Translations under genes and position numbers: made by a program
The notes under the pieces: model-generated
What the model saw: only the letters and a program-made list of their open reading frames with translations
The model's database searches: none
Told to the model about the DNA's origin: nothing
Shown: one piece after another, positions 44,373 through 52,957 of the stretch
Position numbering within the stretch: the first letter of the stretch is position 1
How the letters are laid out: every line of letters starts with the position of its first letter
Assembly (NCBI RefSeq): GCF_020165985.1
Contig: NZ_JAIUKZ010000010.1
Coordinates: 186,001-250,000, forward strand
Length of the DNA: 64,000 nt
Direction of reading: 5' to 3'
DNA from: Bacillus sp. RAR_GA_16
GTDB lineage: Bacteria; Bacillota; Bacilli; Bacillales; Guptibacillaceae

Positions 44373-44870
44373 ATGGAAAAAGAAATGATGAAAACCATTT
44401 ACTTTGATGATGACGGTACAATTCCAAACAACCCTTTTTATCCACTTACCCTTTACCGTGCTGTTTTAGAAAATCATGATGCAATGACCCTTTTTAACAA
44501 AAACAATTGGACGAACGCATGGAAAAATGGAGTCTTTTCTTATCACCACTACCACAGCAATACACACGAAGTACTTGGCATTGTGCAAGGCGAAGCTTCG
44601 ATTACATTCGGGGGTGAGAAAGGAGAAACGATTCATGTGAAGGAAGGAGATGTTGTGATCATACCAGCAGGAGTTGGGCACAAAAAAGAACAGGCTTCTT
44701 CCGATTTTCTTGTTGTCGGCGCCTATCCAAATGGCCGCGATCATGACCTTAAAACAGGAGAGCCAAACGAGCGGCCTACCGTTCTTGAGAACATTCGAAA
44801 GGTGCCTTTACCTGAGTGTGATCCTGTTTTCGGCGTAGACGGCCCTTTAAAAAAGAAATGGGTTAAATAG
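44373..44870 (+). CDS. Cupin domain protein (YjlB-like)
   Basis: A 165-aa single-domain cupin. The metal motif 1 is YHHYHSNTHEVLGIVQG (His, His, Glu) and motif 2 is VIIPAGVGHKKEQ (His). It resembles B. subtilis YjlB. The metal and reaction are unknown. ATG 44373 lies eight bases after AAGGAG. Confidence 0.85.
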   Translation: MEKEMMKTIYFDDDGTIPNNPFYPLTLYRAVLENHDAMTLFNKNNWTNAWKNGVFSYHHYHSNTHEVLGIVQGEASITFGGEKGETIHVKEGDVVIIPAGVGHKKEQASSDFLVVGAYPNGRDHDLKTGEPNERPTVLENIRKVPLPECDPVFGVDGPLKKKWVK

Positions 44871-44883
44871 TCATTTATCAAAA

Positions 44884-44912
44884 AAAAAGGCGCCCTTTGT
44901 AGGCGCCTTTTT
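44884..44912. terminator. Bidirectional terminator, cupin / aldo-keto reductase
   Basis: AAAAAGGCGCC / GGCGCCTTTTT stem. Confidence 0.9.
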
Positions 44913-45777
44913 AGGTGGTCGATGTTGATTTTTTGAATCCCGGAACCGTTCTTTCATAGAAATCTAAATCATCTGGATGATGGGCAATACGGCTGTTTGC
45001 ATGAAGAGAATCAATCGACGTCATCTCTTCATCCGTTAATTGGAAGTCATACACATCTGCATTTTCTTTAATACGTTCTTCTTTAGAAGATTTTACATTT
45101 AAAAGAAGATCATGTTGTAAGCACCATCTGATCACAACCTGCGCAGGCGTTTTCCCATATCGTTCACTAATGGCTTGAATGACGGTATGATCGAGCACCT
45201 GTCCTCGTTTTAGTGGAGACCACGCTTGAACGCGTATTCCTTTTGAACGGCAATAATCACGCAGTTCCCCCTGAATTAATTCTGGATGAAGCTCAATCTG
45301 ATTAACGACTGGCGTTACTGTGGAGATTCGAGAAATCGCTTCAAGATGATGGGTTTCAAAGTTGCTAACGCCAATCGCACAAACTTTCCCTTCATGATAA
45401 AGTTTTTCTAGCGCCTGCCACGTTTCAAGAAATAAGTGCGGAACGGGCCAATGAACTAAATAGAGATCGAGATAATCGGTGCCAAGGCGCTCGAGAGACC
45501 GCTCAAATGCGGCTAAAGTCGCGTTATATCCCTGTTCATCATTCCAAACTTTAGAAGTAAGAAAGACCTCCTCCCTCGGAATGCCAGAATCCTTTATCGC
45601 GAGACCAACCGCTTCTTCATTTTGATAATAGGAAGCCGTATCAATTCCTCGATAACCTGTTTCCAAAGCGAACTTAACGCCTTTCCTCACTTCTTCATCG
45701 CTCATTTTAAAAACACCATAGCCCAAATAAGGCATCTTAACACCATTTGAAAGGACCACTCTTTTTTCAATCCCCAT
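44911..45777 (-). CDS. Aldo/keto reductase
   Basis: A 288-aa NADPH-dependent reductase. Signatures are GYRGIDTASYYQNEEAVG (catalytic Asp and Tyr), LTSKVW (Lys), YLDLYLVHWP (His), IGVSNFE and the cofactor part NVKSSKEERIKENADVYDF. It resembles B. subtilis YtbE and YvgN. ATG 45777 follows AAGGAGG. Confidence 0.93.
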   Translation of the reverse strand: MGIEKRVVLSNGVKMPYLGYGVFKMSDEEVRKGVKFALETGYRGIDTASYYQNEEAVGLAIKDSGIPREEVFLTSKVWNDEQGYNATLAAFERSLERLGTDYLDLYLVHWPVPHLFLETWQALEKLYHEGKVCAIGVSNFETHHLEAISRISTVTPVVNQIELHPELIQGELRDYCRSKGIRVQAWSPLKRGQVLDHTVIQAISERYGKTPAQVVIRWCLQHDLLLNVKSSKEERIKENADVYDFQLTDEEMTSIDSLHANSRIAHHPDDLDFYERTVPGFKKSTSTT

Positions 45778-45859
45778 TGCACCCTACCTCCTTCTCTCTT
45801 CTTGATTGCGTGAAAACGAAGCTATTACTACTTTATTTTTTCAATTTGCTCCCTATACC

Positions 45860-46153
45860 TTATACGAGTTTTCGGTATTCATTAATAAAGGCAGTTGGGT
45901 CTTCTTTAATGATAAAGGTAACAACACCTCGATTGGTATGAAGATACAAAAAACCATAAAGCGTTGATTGAAACCGATACGACATATCAAATACATGTTG
46001 AATGGGAAAATGATTCTCTCCTACGATAATACGATCTTCATATAATTCTAAGTCGTACTCCTGTTCCAGCGTTTTCTGTTCGTTTCGTTCTATTTTGCGG
46101 GTCACCTCAATAAATGGGTGAGATAAAATGAATTTCAAACTGATCATCCTCAT
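45860..46153 (-). CDS. Hypothetical protein, about 97 aa
   Basis: A soluble basic protein with no motif I recognise; the beta-rich pattern in the middle (DRIIVGENHFPIQHVFDMSYRF) could be a PH-like fold. TTG 46138 with GAGG upstream is another start (92 aa). Alone between two reductase-type genes. Confidence 0.55.
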   Translation of the reverse strand: MRMISLKFILSHPFIEVTRKIERNEQKTLEQEYDLELYEDRIIVGENHFPIQHVFDMSYRFQSTLYGFLYLHTNRGVVTFIIKEDPTAFINEYRKLV

Positions 46154-46287
46154 CTTTCTTTCATTCTACACATGCTTGCTCTGTTCCTCTTTAGGAAATT
46201 ATTCAAACGTAGAAAAGGAGCGAACCAGTAGTGGCCCACTCCTTTTCACTCCTCAAAGCATTTCACTTTCCTACGATAAGGTTATTT

Positions 46288-46950
46288 TTATTTTCCTTCA
46301 ATGGCTTCGATAATTTTATTCGCTGCACTTTCACTTGATTGAGGGTTCTGGCCTGTAATTAAATTACCGTCACGAACAGAGAAAACGGACCAGTTATCGG
46401 CTAGTTCAAAGTTCGCTCCTTTTTCACGTAGCTTTGATTCGAGCAAGAATGGCATTTGCTCAACGAGACCCATTTCACGTTCCTCTGAATCAGTAAATGC
46501 ACTGACTCTTTTTCCTTTAACTAAAGGCGTACCATCTTTATACGTAACGTTCACTAGCCCAGCTGGACCGTGGCAGACAGAGCCAATAATTTTATTTGCT
46601 TCAGCTTGTTCCTGAAGAATGTGCTGGAGAACTTCACTATTTGGGAAATCAAACATTGTACCGTGCCCACCTGGTAGGAACACAACATCGAAGTTATTCG
46701 CATCTTCTTTTGTTACTTTTGTTGTATTCTTAAGCTGGTTTTGAGCATCTTCCCATTCCTTAGGATCTTCCTCTGGAATACTATTGGGATCAAGTTCAAC
46801 TTCGCCACCCTGGATCGAAGTTACTTTAATATCATAGCCTTTTTCCTTGAAGATGTTGTAAGGGACAGCGAACTCTTCAAGCCATAAACCTGTTTTGTGT
46901 TCTGAATCGATTTCTGTATGATTTGTTACGACCATTAATACTTTCGTCAT
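46288..46950 (-). CDS. DJ-1/PfpI (HchA-like) glutamine amidotransferase-fold protein
   Basis: A 220-aa protein with the nucleophile elbow GSVCHGPAGL (catalytic Cys), the Glu in GLWLEEFAVP and LPGGHGTMFDFP. It is of the class I glyoxalase III / Hsp31-like group, with possible glyoxalase or deglycase activity. ATG 46950 follows AGGAGAG. Confidence 0.9.
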   Translation of the reverse strand: MTKVLMVVTNHTEIDSEHKTGLWLEEFAVPYNIFKEKGYDIKVTSIQGGEVELDPNSIPEEDPKEWEDAQNQLKNTTKVTKEDANNFDVVFLPGGHGTMFDFPNSEVLQHILQEQAEANKIIGSVCHGPAGLVNVTYKDGTPLVKGKRVSAFTDSEEREMGLVEQMPFLLESKLREKGANFELADNWSVFSVRDGNLITGQNPQSSESAANKIIEAIEGK

Positions 46951-47062
46951 TTGAATTCCTCTCCTTTATCTTCTAGGTACTTTTATTGATCATGATGACC
47001 ACTTTAGTACAATACCCGCTTTTCAAAAAAGTATTCATCCTATTGAAGATCCAGAAAGTTTT

Positions 47063-47326
47063 CTAATATAGCAATTTCGGAATAACAAAAAATAAGTAGA
47101 ACACATTTAGAAATACAGCACCCATGACAAGGAGCGTTTTCAACTTTTTCAACTGAATAAGATATAAAATGAGCCAGAGTACAAATAGGCCAATTGGAAC
47201 GAAGAGGAATCGGTTGTTGTCAGCAAACTTAAGGACAGCAACAAATTCAAGAACGGAATACGGAACGATAATCACTCCAAGAATAATATTAATAAGGTGT
47301 ATCCATTTCGAATCAAGCTCTTTCAC
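47063..47326 (-). CDS. Small membrane protein, 87 aa
   Basis: Three predicted membrane segments (about 10-30, 40-58, 63-84) with Lys-rich connectors. GTG 47326 has AAGGAG eleven bases upstream. Unknown function. Confidence 0.55.
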   Translation of the reverse strand: MKELDSKWIHLINIILGVIIVPYSVLEFVAVLKFADNNRFLFVPIGLFVLWLILYLIQLKKLKTLLVMGAVFLNVFYLFFVIPKLLY

Positions 47327-47456
47327 GCCACTCGTTTCTCCTTTCTTAACAACCCGTTCTTTTTTTATCCTCTTCTATTCTCCGTTTCTTGAAGCTAAGA
47401 GTCAACGTGTGCCTGCAAATTCCCTTTCCATTATGTGGTTGTTTCGTAATCAAATT

Positions 47457-47486
47457 GTCGGATATTGATAAAAAAACGTCGGATAT
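47457..47486. repeat. GTCGGATAT direct repeat upstream of the 3D-domain gene
   Basis: Two identical 9-mers at 47457-47465 and 47478-47486, 21 bp apart, which is two DNA turns. A regulator binding site is likely; no factor known. Confidence 0.5.
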
Positions 47487-47544
47487 CTATTCTTCTAACC
47501 GAATGATTTCACTTGTAATGTAAAATCATTAAGGAGGAGAAATG

Positions 47545-48345
47545 ATGATTCAAAAAATGAGAAGCATGGTTGTGCTGCTTATCGTAAGCGCTATTTTTGT
47601 TGCTACACCATCCCTTGCTTCAGCAGCATTCGGAGATCGAACGATGCAAAAAGGAAGCTCGGGGGAAGATGTGAAGGAGCTTCAAGACTATTTAATGACG
47701 AAAGGAATGTTTCCTTACCATACAGCAACCGGTTATTATGGTCCTATTACGGAAAATGCTGTTGCTGCCTTTCAAGAAAGCCGGAATTTGCAGGTCGATG
47801 GGCTCGCTGGCTCAGAAACAAACAACAAGGTTCAAGTCCTTAGAAGAGGGGACATTGGAAAGCAGGTCATACATATCCAAAGTCAGCTTCAGGAAGCTGG
47901 CTATGAAAATCAAGTTGATGGAATCTACGGTTCAGGAATGGTCGCTACTGTTGAACAATTTCAGCGTAACAAAGGGCTAACGGCAGATGGGATTGCCGGA
48001 CCTGCTACACGAAAGGCGTTAAATCAAATCGCCTCACCAGGTTCTTCTGCTGCAGGTAAAGAAATCACTGTCGAGAGTACCGCTTATACAGCCAGCTGCA
48101 CAGGTTGTTCTGGGGTTACGAAAATGGGGATTGATTTAGAAAAATACCCTGACGCTAAAGTGATTGCGGTAGATCCAAATCAAATCCCGCTAGGTTCTAT
48201 TGTAGAGGTGGAAGGATACGGTACCGCTATAGCCGCTGACATCGGTGGTGACATTGATCACAATCGAATCGATATTTTTATTCCGGGTCAACAAGACGCT
48301 CTAAACTGGGGTCGCAAAGATGTAACGGTCCGCATTATTGAATAG
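47545..48345 (+). CDS. Secreted cell-wall protein: two peptidoglycan-binding domains and a 3D domain
   Basis: A 266-aa exported protein. A signal peptide (about 1-28, ending SLASAA) is followed by two PG_binding_1 repeats (about 38-85 and 90-145) and a C-terminal 3D domain (about 160-266) with the three-Asp pattern in AVDPNQIPLG, AADIGGDID and RIDIFIPG. 3D proteins such as YocH act like MltA-type muralytic enzymes. ATG 47542 or 47545 both fit AAGGAGG; 47545 has the better spacing. Confidence 0.88.
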   Translation: MIQKMRSMVVLLIVSAIFVATPSLASAAFGDRTMQKGSSGEDVKELQDYLMTKGMFPYHTATGYYGPITENAVAAFQESRNLQVDGLAGSETNNKVQVLRRGDIGKQVIHIQSQLQEAGYENQVDGIYGSGMVATVEQFQRNKGLTADGIAGPATRKALNQIASPGSSAAGKEITVESTAYTASCTGCSGVTKMGIDLEKYPDAKVIAVDPNQIPLGSIVEVEGYGTAIAADIGGDIDHNRIDIFIPGQQDALNWGRKDVTVRIIE

Positions 48346-48346
48346 G

Positions 48347-48379
48347 AAAAAGACAGGTTCTGAGAGAACCTGTCTTTTT
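48347..48379. terminator. Bidirectional terminator, 3D-domain gene / AI-2E gene
   Basis: AAAAAGACAGGTTCT / AGAACCTGTCTTTTT, 15-bp perfect stem with GAG loop. Confidence 0.92.
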
Positions 48380-48380
48380 A

Positions 48381-49481
48381 TTATTCATTCGTAGAATGCT
48401 TGCCCCGCTGCTGGAGCTTAATCAACCGATACGTATGAGTAAAGATGACTTTTAACACGGCGTATGTTGGAATGGCAAGGATAAGCCCAAGGAAACCAGC
48501 AAGACTACTCGCTACTAATAACAGTAAAATGATTGTCAAAGGATGAATATCTAATTTACGTCCCATCACAAGCGGTGAAACTAAATTACTCTCAATTTGT
48601 TGAATAACAATCACACCAAGGACAACCCAAAGAGCTGTAAGCGGAGATTCAATTAGTCCGACAATGACGCCTGGTGCTGTCCCAATAATTGGCCCAATAA
48701 ATGGCACAACGTTAAGAAAAAGAGCAATGAGCGCCAGAATTAAAGCATAGTCTAAATCAATAATCACATACCAAATGTAAACAAATGTTCCAATAAAGAC
48801 ACTCACGATTAGCTGGCCTTGAATAAAGCCGCTTAATGCATCATCCATGTCCTCAAGTATTTTCGCTCCTTCTTTCCGATGAGCTTTTGGAACGACTTTA
48901 AGTAAGGATGGCATTAGCTTTTTGCCATCTTTCAGCATAAAAAACAGAATGAATGGAAGAAGCACAATCCCAACAAGTACATTCGTAACGATATTTAGAA
49001 ATGAAAAAATATAATTCCCGAAAGAAGAACTAATTTCTCCAATTGAACCAGAGATTCGCTCAGTCAATCCTTGTATGTCAATCATTTCACTTTGAAGAAT
49101 TCTCGCTATGTATGGATTCTTCTGCCAGCTTTCAATCGCATTTTGCAAATCATTCACAAGTGTTGGAGCACCTTTTACAAGACTATTAAATTGCTCAACA
49201 AGAACGGGGCCAATACTAATGACAAGTCCTGTTACTCCACCAGCCAGCGCAAGATAGACGAGAAGAATACCAAGGGGTCTAGGAATCTTCCATTTTTCTA
49301 GAAGAGCAATGACCGGGCGTAGAATGTAATAGAACACACCTGCTGCTATAATTGGAAAAGCTAATGTTGTCACAAGAATGACAAGGGGACGAAAAATAAA
49401 TTCAATTTTACTGCCAACCAAGATTACGGTAAAAATGAGAAGAAGCCAAATAAAAAAACGAAATAAGCGCGATTGTTGCAC
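48381..49481 (-). CDS. AI-2E family transporter (permease)
   Basis: A 366-aa membrane protein with about eight membrane segments, of the UPF0118 / AI-2E family (B. subtilis YueF, YubA and YtvI types). The conserved part LVSPLVMGRKLDIHPLTIILLLLV is present near 290-315. Substrates vary (autoinducer-2, sodium/proton exchange); unknown here. GTG 49481 follows AAGGAAGTG. It follows the kinase-like gene by seven bases, so they form an operon. Confidence 0.88.
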   Translation of the reverse strand: MQQSRLFRFFIWLLLIFTVILVGSKIEFIFRPLVILVTTLAFPIIAAGVFYYILRPVIALLEKWKIPRPLGILLVYLALAGGVTGLVISIGPVLVEQFNSLVKGAPTLVNDLQNAIESWQKNPYIARILQSEMIDIQGLTERISGSIGEISSSFGNYIFSFLNIVTNVLVGIVLLPFILFFMLKDGKKLMPSLLKVVPKAHRKEGAKILEDMDDALSGFIQGQLIVSVFIGTFVYIWYVIIDLDYALILALIALFLNVVPFIGPIIGTAPGVIVGLIESPLTALWVVLGVIVIQQIESNLVSPLVMGRKLDIHPLTIILLLLVASSLAGFLGLILAIPTYAVLKVIFTHTYRLIKLQQRGKHSTNE

Positions 49482-49488
49482 GTGATCA

Positions 49489-50103
49489 TCACTTCCTTTT
49501 TTTCAATCGAATAAAGCCTTTACGGTAAAGCCAAATAATCATCTCCATAAACCATACTGGATATTTTTTCGGAAAGAAACGAGATGAATAAAGGGAATCA
49601 TAGGCTACCTTTAAATCTTCCCAATGTGTACATATCTTACTTTGTCGAAAACGAACAACATCGATCACGCGAACTTCCCCATTCGATAAAAGCATGATGT
49701 TCTGAAGATGCGTATCTGATGGATTTAACCCATTCTTACGAGCGTAGTTCAGCGCCTGATCCACATTCTCAATCATTTCCTTCGTAATCACGATTCCTTG
49801 AATAAGACATTCGTAAAAGGTTAATCCTTCTAGATATTCTAATACAACATACCCCTCTCCTTCTTCATAGAAGATAGGATAGTCTTCATTATTGGATAGT
49901 TCTTGATAAATCGAAGCTTCTACTCTTGAAAGGTGAACAAATTCAGGATAAAAAACTTTAAGAACTTTCGGCTCACTAGGGAGCTTAAAAACGACCGCAC
50001 TTCTTCCTCTACCAATGATCGTTAATTCATCTGGTTTCTGAACAACCCTTGTCCCTTCTATTTTGATATGAATCATCATTTTCTCAATGTCGTTCAAACA
50101 CAA
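49489..50103 (-). CDS. Protein kinase-like protein (YrzF/YbdM type)
   Basis: A 204-aa small kinase-fold protein. It has a glycine loop GRGRSAVVFKL, the Lys in VLKVFYPE, the Glu of the C-helix, the catalytic-loop equivalent NPSDTHLQNIML and the metal-binding VIDVVRF in place of DFG. The usual HRD is changed, so catalysis may be weak or different. TTG 50103 is the frame start; the ribosome binding site AGAGGGTG is weak. Pairs with the AI-2E gene. Confidence 0.78.
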   Translation of the reverse strand: MCLNDIEKMMIHIKIEGTRVVQKPDELTIIGRGRSAVVFKLPSEPKVLKVFYPEFVHLSRVEASIYQELSNNEDYPIFYEEGEGYVVLEYLEGLTFYECLIQGIVITKEMIENVDQALNYARKNGLNPSDTHLQNIMLLSNGEVRVIDVVRFRQSKICTHWEDLKVAYDSLYSSRFFPKKYPVWFMEMIIWLYRKGFIRLKKRK

Positions 50104-50287
50104 GCACCCTCTTCACTTTTTCCATTTGTTACGCTTCTAGCTTTCTATCCATTCGCAACAGATGTTGTGCGGGGAACAAGCTGAACCTATAAAAAAAATC
50201 ATTTCAGACTATGTGGCAAACTACATGGTCGTCTGTCCCTTCTCTTCATACCACCTAATACGAAAGATAGCAACAAAAAGTTTCATC

Positions 50288-51238
50288 CTACGTAAACGTT
50301 TCTCCTGTCATCGTTTCCATAAATCGTTTATAAAACTGAAAATAGTTTAGTTCAATCGCCACGTGATGAGCCGGCCTATTATCAAATTTTTCTTGCTCGA
50401 AAGATTTTCTAAAATCACCGATGCTAAGTCCACGTGCTTCTCCATTAATTTCTAATGCGACTGGAGTACGGTAGAACGTACATATACTGTTATCTTGCAC
50501 GCTCATAAGAGTGAGCGCATCGTGTACTGGACTGCCTTCAATATCTGGAACCATCTTTTGATAAAATTCCTCGTAATAATAATCTAGAAGCGGCTTTAGA
50601 AAAGGCGGGTTACTTTTTGCCTCGATATAGTTCACCATTCCTGGTGTGACGATTGCTTGTTGGGTTACGTTTAGAGGAAATAAGAAAACATTTCGTGCAT
50701 ATTTCATCACGATATTGGCTGCAACGGGGTCCGCATAGAAATTCGCTTCTGCACTTGGAGTAACGTTCCCAGGCACATTAAAGGCACCACCCATTATATA
50801 AAAAGCTTTAATCATTTTCATTGTGTCCGGATAGAGAAGAAAAAGGGTTGCAAGCGAAGTCATTCTACCAACGTTAACGATGATGAGATCTTCCCCATAT
50901 TTTTCAATAAGAGAAATCACTTGGAAAAAGTTTTCTAATGGCTCAGCTTCACTTGGTGGCGGTGTAATCGGGCCTAAACCTTCAGGACCGTGAACGTTCG
51001 GATAGTATGTTGGCACCTCACCCGTCATTGGTTTTTCCGCCCCACCCATTACCGGGATGTCTCTCCGGCCCACTTCTTTAAGTAAGTAGCGTACATTCCG
51101 CGTTGTTTGCTTTTTCGATACATTGCCGTAACACGCTACAATACCGATGACTTCTATTTTCTTTGAAAAATAAGCAAACAATAGAGCGATCGTATCATCA
51201 ATGCCAACGTCTCCAAAAAACAATACTTTTTGACCCAC
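50288..51238 (-). CDS. Nucleoside hydrolase (IunH-like)
   Basis: A 316-aa enzyme that splits purine or pyrimidine ribonucleosides. The calcium and ribose binding GDVGIDDTIAL retains three of the four Asp of the usual DxDPGxDD. The usual first Asp is Phe here. The ligand segment GGAFNVPGNVTPSAEANFYADP and the SPVHDALTL Asp are intact. GTG 51238 follows GGGGTGGGA. Single gene. Confidence 0.9.
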   Translation of the reverse strand: MGQKVLFFGDVGIDDTIALLFAYFSKKIEVIGIVACYGNVSKKQTTRNVRYLLKEVGRRDIPVMGGAEKPMTGEVPTYYPNVHGPEGLGPITPPPSEAEPLENFFQVISLIEKYGEDLIIVNVGRMTSLATLFLLYPDTMKMIKAFYIMGGAFNVPGNVTPSAEANFYADPVAANIVMKYARNVFLFPLNVTQQAIVTPGMVNYIEAKSNPPFLKPLLDYYYEEFYQKMVPDIEGSPVHDALTLMSVQDNSICTFYRTPVALEINGEARGLSIGDFRKSFEQEKFDNRPAHHVAIELNYFQFYKRFMETMTGETFT

Positions 51239-51331
51239 ATTCCCACCCCACTTCAGTTCTTATCACCTCTAGCATATTCATCTAGGAGAAGAATCAGAAG
51301 TGAGACCCTCGGGGGAGTCGGCATCTAAACC

Positions 51332-52219
51332 CTATTCTTCAGGAACAAAAATATGTAATTCATTATGCTTCACTTCTGCTTCAAATGGAAGGTGAACGCC
51401 TTCATCTCCATCAATGTTCACAACAAGTTCCTGCTGTGATTCAACTCTGATTTTGGAAGCAGGAAAGTACTCGACTTGTGCATTATCTTGTAAGTTCCCA
51501 CTAAACAGATCTGGAATAATTTTAAATACTTTCGGAAGAGAAAATTCTCTTAAAATAAAGATATGGAAATAACCATCATTTACTTCTGCGTGCTGAGCAA
51601 AAGACTGAATCCCTCCGACTGAATTCGTTAGAGCAATCAGCATGATGTACGCCTCTCCATCCCATTGTTTTCCATCATACGTCACTTTCAACTCAAACGG
51701 CGTTTTATCTTTTAGCGCTCTTCCGCCTTCAATGAAATAGGCAAGCGGGCCAAATTTGGATTTTTGTTCAGGCGTTACATCATACACCGCTTCAGCAATG
51801 GCCCCAACAGCCAGGACATTCATAAAATACTGATCGTTAATTCGGCCAATGTCTACCGGTTTAGTATGCTGTTGTGCGAGTACTTTTAGCGCTTTTTTAG
51901 GTTGCATTGGGATGCCTAGCGCACGAGCAAAATCATTCACCGTTCCTAAAGGGATAAAACCAAAATCAGGACGTTCTGACTCACTGGCTAATCCGTTAAT
52001 GGCCTCATTAATTGTTCCATCTCCCCCCATTGCGACAACCGTGTTAAAATGATTCTCGCATGCGGCTTTAGCAAAACGGACAGCGTCCCCTTCCTTTTCA
52101 GTATATTTAACTGTAACGTCTACATGGTTTTGTTGTAAAATATTCACAGCTTCTTCTTCGTAGTTTATGGCTTTTTCTTTACCAGAAGATGGGTTAATAA
52201 TGAGCATAGCACGTTTCAC
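51332..52219 (-). CDS. Diacylglycerol/lipid kinase family protein
   Basis: A 295-aa member of the DagK catalytic domain family, similar to DgkB, YtlR and BmrU. The signature GGDGTINEAINGL (about 63-75) and SEDVNDFARALGIP-type VNDFARALGIP are present. It phosphorylates a lipid such as diacylglycerol. GTG 52219 follows GGGGAGGA. Alone; no terminator seen. Confidence 0.9.
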   Translation of the reverse strand: MKRAMLIINPSSGKEKAINYEEEAVNILQQNHVDVTVKYTEKEGDAVRFAKAACENHFNTVVAMGGDGTINEAINGLASESERPDFGFIPLGTVNDFARALGIPMQPKKALKVLAQQHTKPVDIGRINDQYFMNVLAVGAIAEAVYDVTPEQKSKFGPLAYFIEGGRALKDKTPFELKVTYDGKQWDGEAYIMLIALTNSVGGIQSFAQHAEVNDGYFHIFILREFSLPKVFKIIPDLFSGNLQDNAQVEYFPASKIRVESQQELVVNIDGDEGVHLPFEAEVKHNELHIFVPEE

Positions 52220-52422
52220 GATTTTGTCCTCCCCTAACCGAAATGATAAGTAATGTCTGCTTTTACCATTCCCCTCATTCTAGAAGGTGAAACAGTCGTC
52301 TTGTGATCGTGTCATTCATTCTTACTTTAAAATGATCGTCATTTATCTTGTCTCCCCTAGTAATGGACGTAACATTCGAAGTCTTATAATAAGCTTTACT
52401 GATCATAGAAAGGAAAAAACAG

Positions 52423-52644
52423 ATGAACTATCTCTCTTTCATTAGTAGCTTTCTTATTTTATTTTTTTGTTTACAGCTACTTTCAGGCATCTTTCTGACC
52501 GTTATTCAAGAACAATCAGCTTACACCGTAATGGGCAATTATACGACTGCAGAAAATTCGTTCTTCGTGACGATTATTGTCATGGTGGTCTCTGCTTTGC
52601 TTGCCTTTCTCTTTCAAAAGTGGTTGAAAATCCGTTCTAAGTGA
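52423..52644 (+). CDS. Small membrane protein, 73 aa
   Basis: Two predicted membrane segments (about 7-26 and 47-65) with a basic C-terminus (QKWLKIRSK). ATG 52423 is behind AAAGGA. Unknown function. It precedes the riboswitch-like leader of the OFA gene. Confidence 0.6.
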   Translation: MNYLSFISSFLILFFCLQLLSGIFLTVIQEQSAYTVMGNYTTAENSFFVTIIVMVVSALLAFLFQKWLKIRSK

Positions 52645-52687
52645 GCCACTCATTTCTCGTAAAATACCAACATGCTAGAATCTTTTA

Positions 52688-52717
52688 TTGATTGATTTTC
52701 AATTTTTATGCTATTAT
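52688..52717 (+). promoter_or_regulatory. Candidate promoter of the OFA-transporter leader
   Basis: TTGATT at 52688-52693 and TATTAT at 52712-52717, spacer 18. Transcription would begin about 52724, shortly before the first motif copy. Confidence 0.5.
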
Positions 52718-52737
52718 TTATAAAAGTTCATCATGTT

Positions 52738-52789
52738 GTAACATTTAGAGATACGAGACAGCGATCCTGTTATCGGTTTTGAATGTGAC
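52738..52789 (+). promoter_or_regulatory. Leader RNA motif, copy 1
   Basis: Outer stem P1: ACATT (52741-52745) with AATGT (52782-52786), extended by GT/AC beyond one mismatch. Inner stem P2: GACAG (52757-52761), loop CGATC, CTGTT (52767-52771). The same fold is found at 52813-52850 and 54623-54663. Confidence 0.6.
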
Positions 52790-52812
52790 AATGTTCGTGA
52801 AAGCGATTAACT

Positions 52813-52850
52813 GTTGGTTATGTCTAGTAGCGTACCTGCTAACGGCTAAC
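52813..52850 (+). promoter_or_regulatory. Leader RNA motif, copy 2, next to the terminator
   Basis: P1: GTTGG (52813-52817) with CTAAC (52846-52850). P2: AGTAG (52826-52830), loop CGTAC, CTGCT (52836-52840). The 3' strand of P1 shares AAC with the 5' arm of the terminator. Confidence 0.65.
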
Positions 52851-52908
52851 TGTCAATCACCTACTGGAGAGTTCGTACTCTCTTATTTGGTCGATCGACA
52901 GTTTTTTT
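52848..52908 (+). terminator. Leader terminator before the OFA gene
   Basis: AACTGTC (52848-52854) pairs with GACAGTT (52897-52903), with an inner hairpin GAGAGT-TCGT-ACTCTC (52867-52882), and ends in T7. It lies inside the leader, ahead of the gene start, so it is an attenuator. Confidence 0.75.
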
Positions 52909-52957
52909 ATTTTGCTTTATTAGTTAGCTTGTTAACGAACTAAAGGAGATGAAGTGG

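Noticed and set aside
47505-47530. A WalR box (TGTAAT...TGTAAA) before the 3D-domain gene
   Set aside because: The two hexamers overlap; the 11-bp spacing of WalR sites is missing.
52738-52908. A T-box, purine, FMN, fluoride, molybdenum-cofactor or guanidine riboswitch
   Set aside because: None of their core sequences (for example the T-box AGGGTGG, or ACGR loops) is present in the leader.
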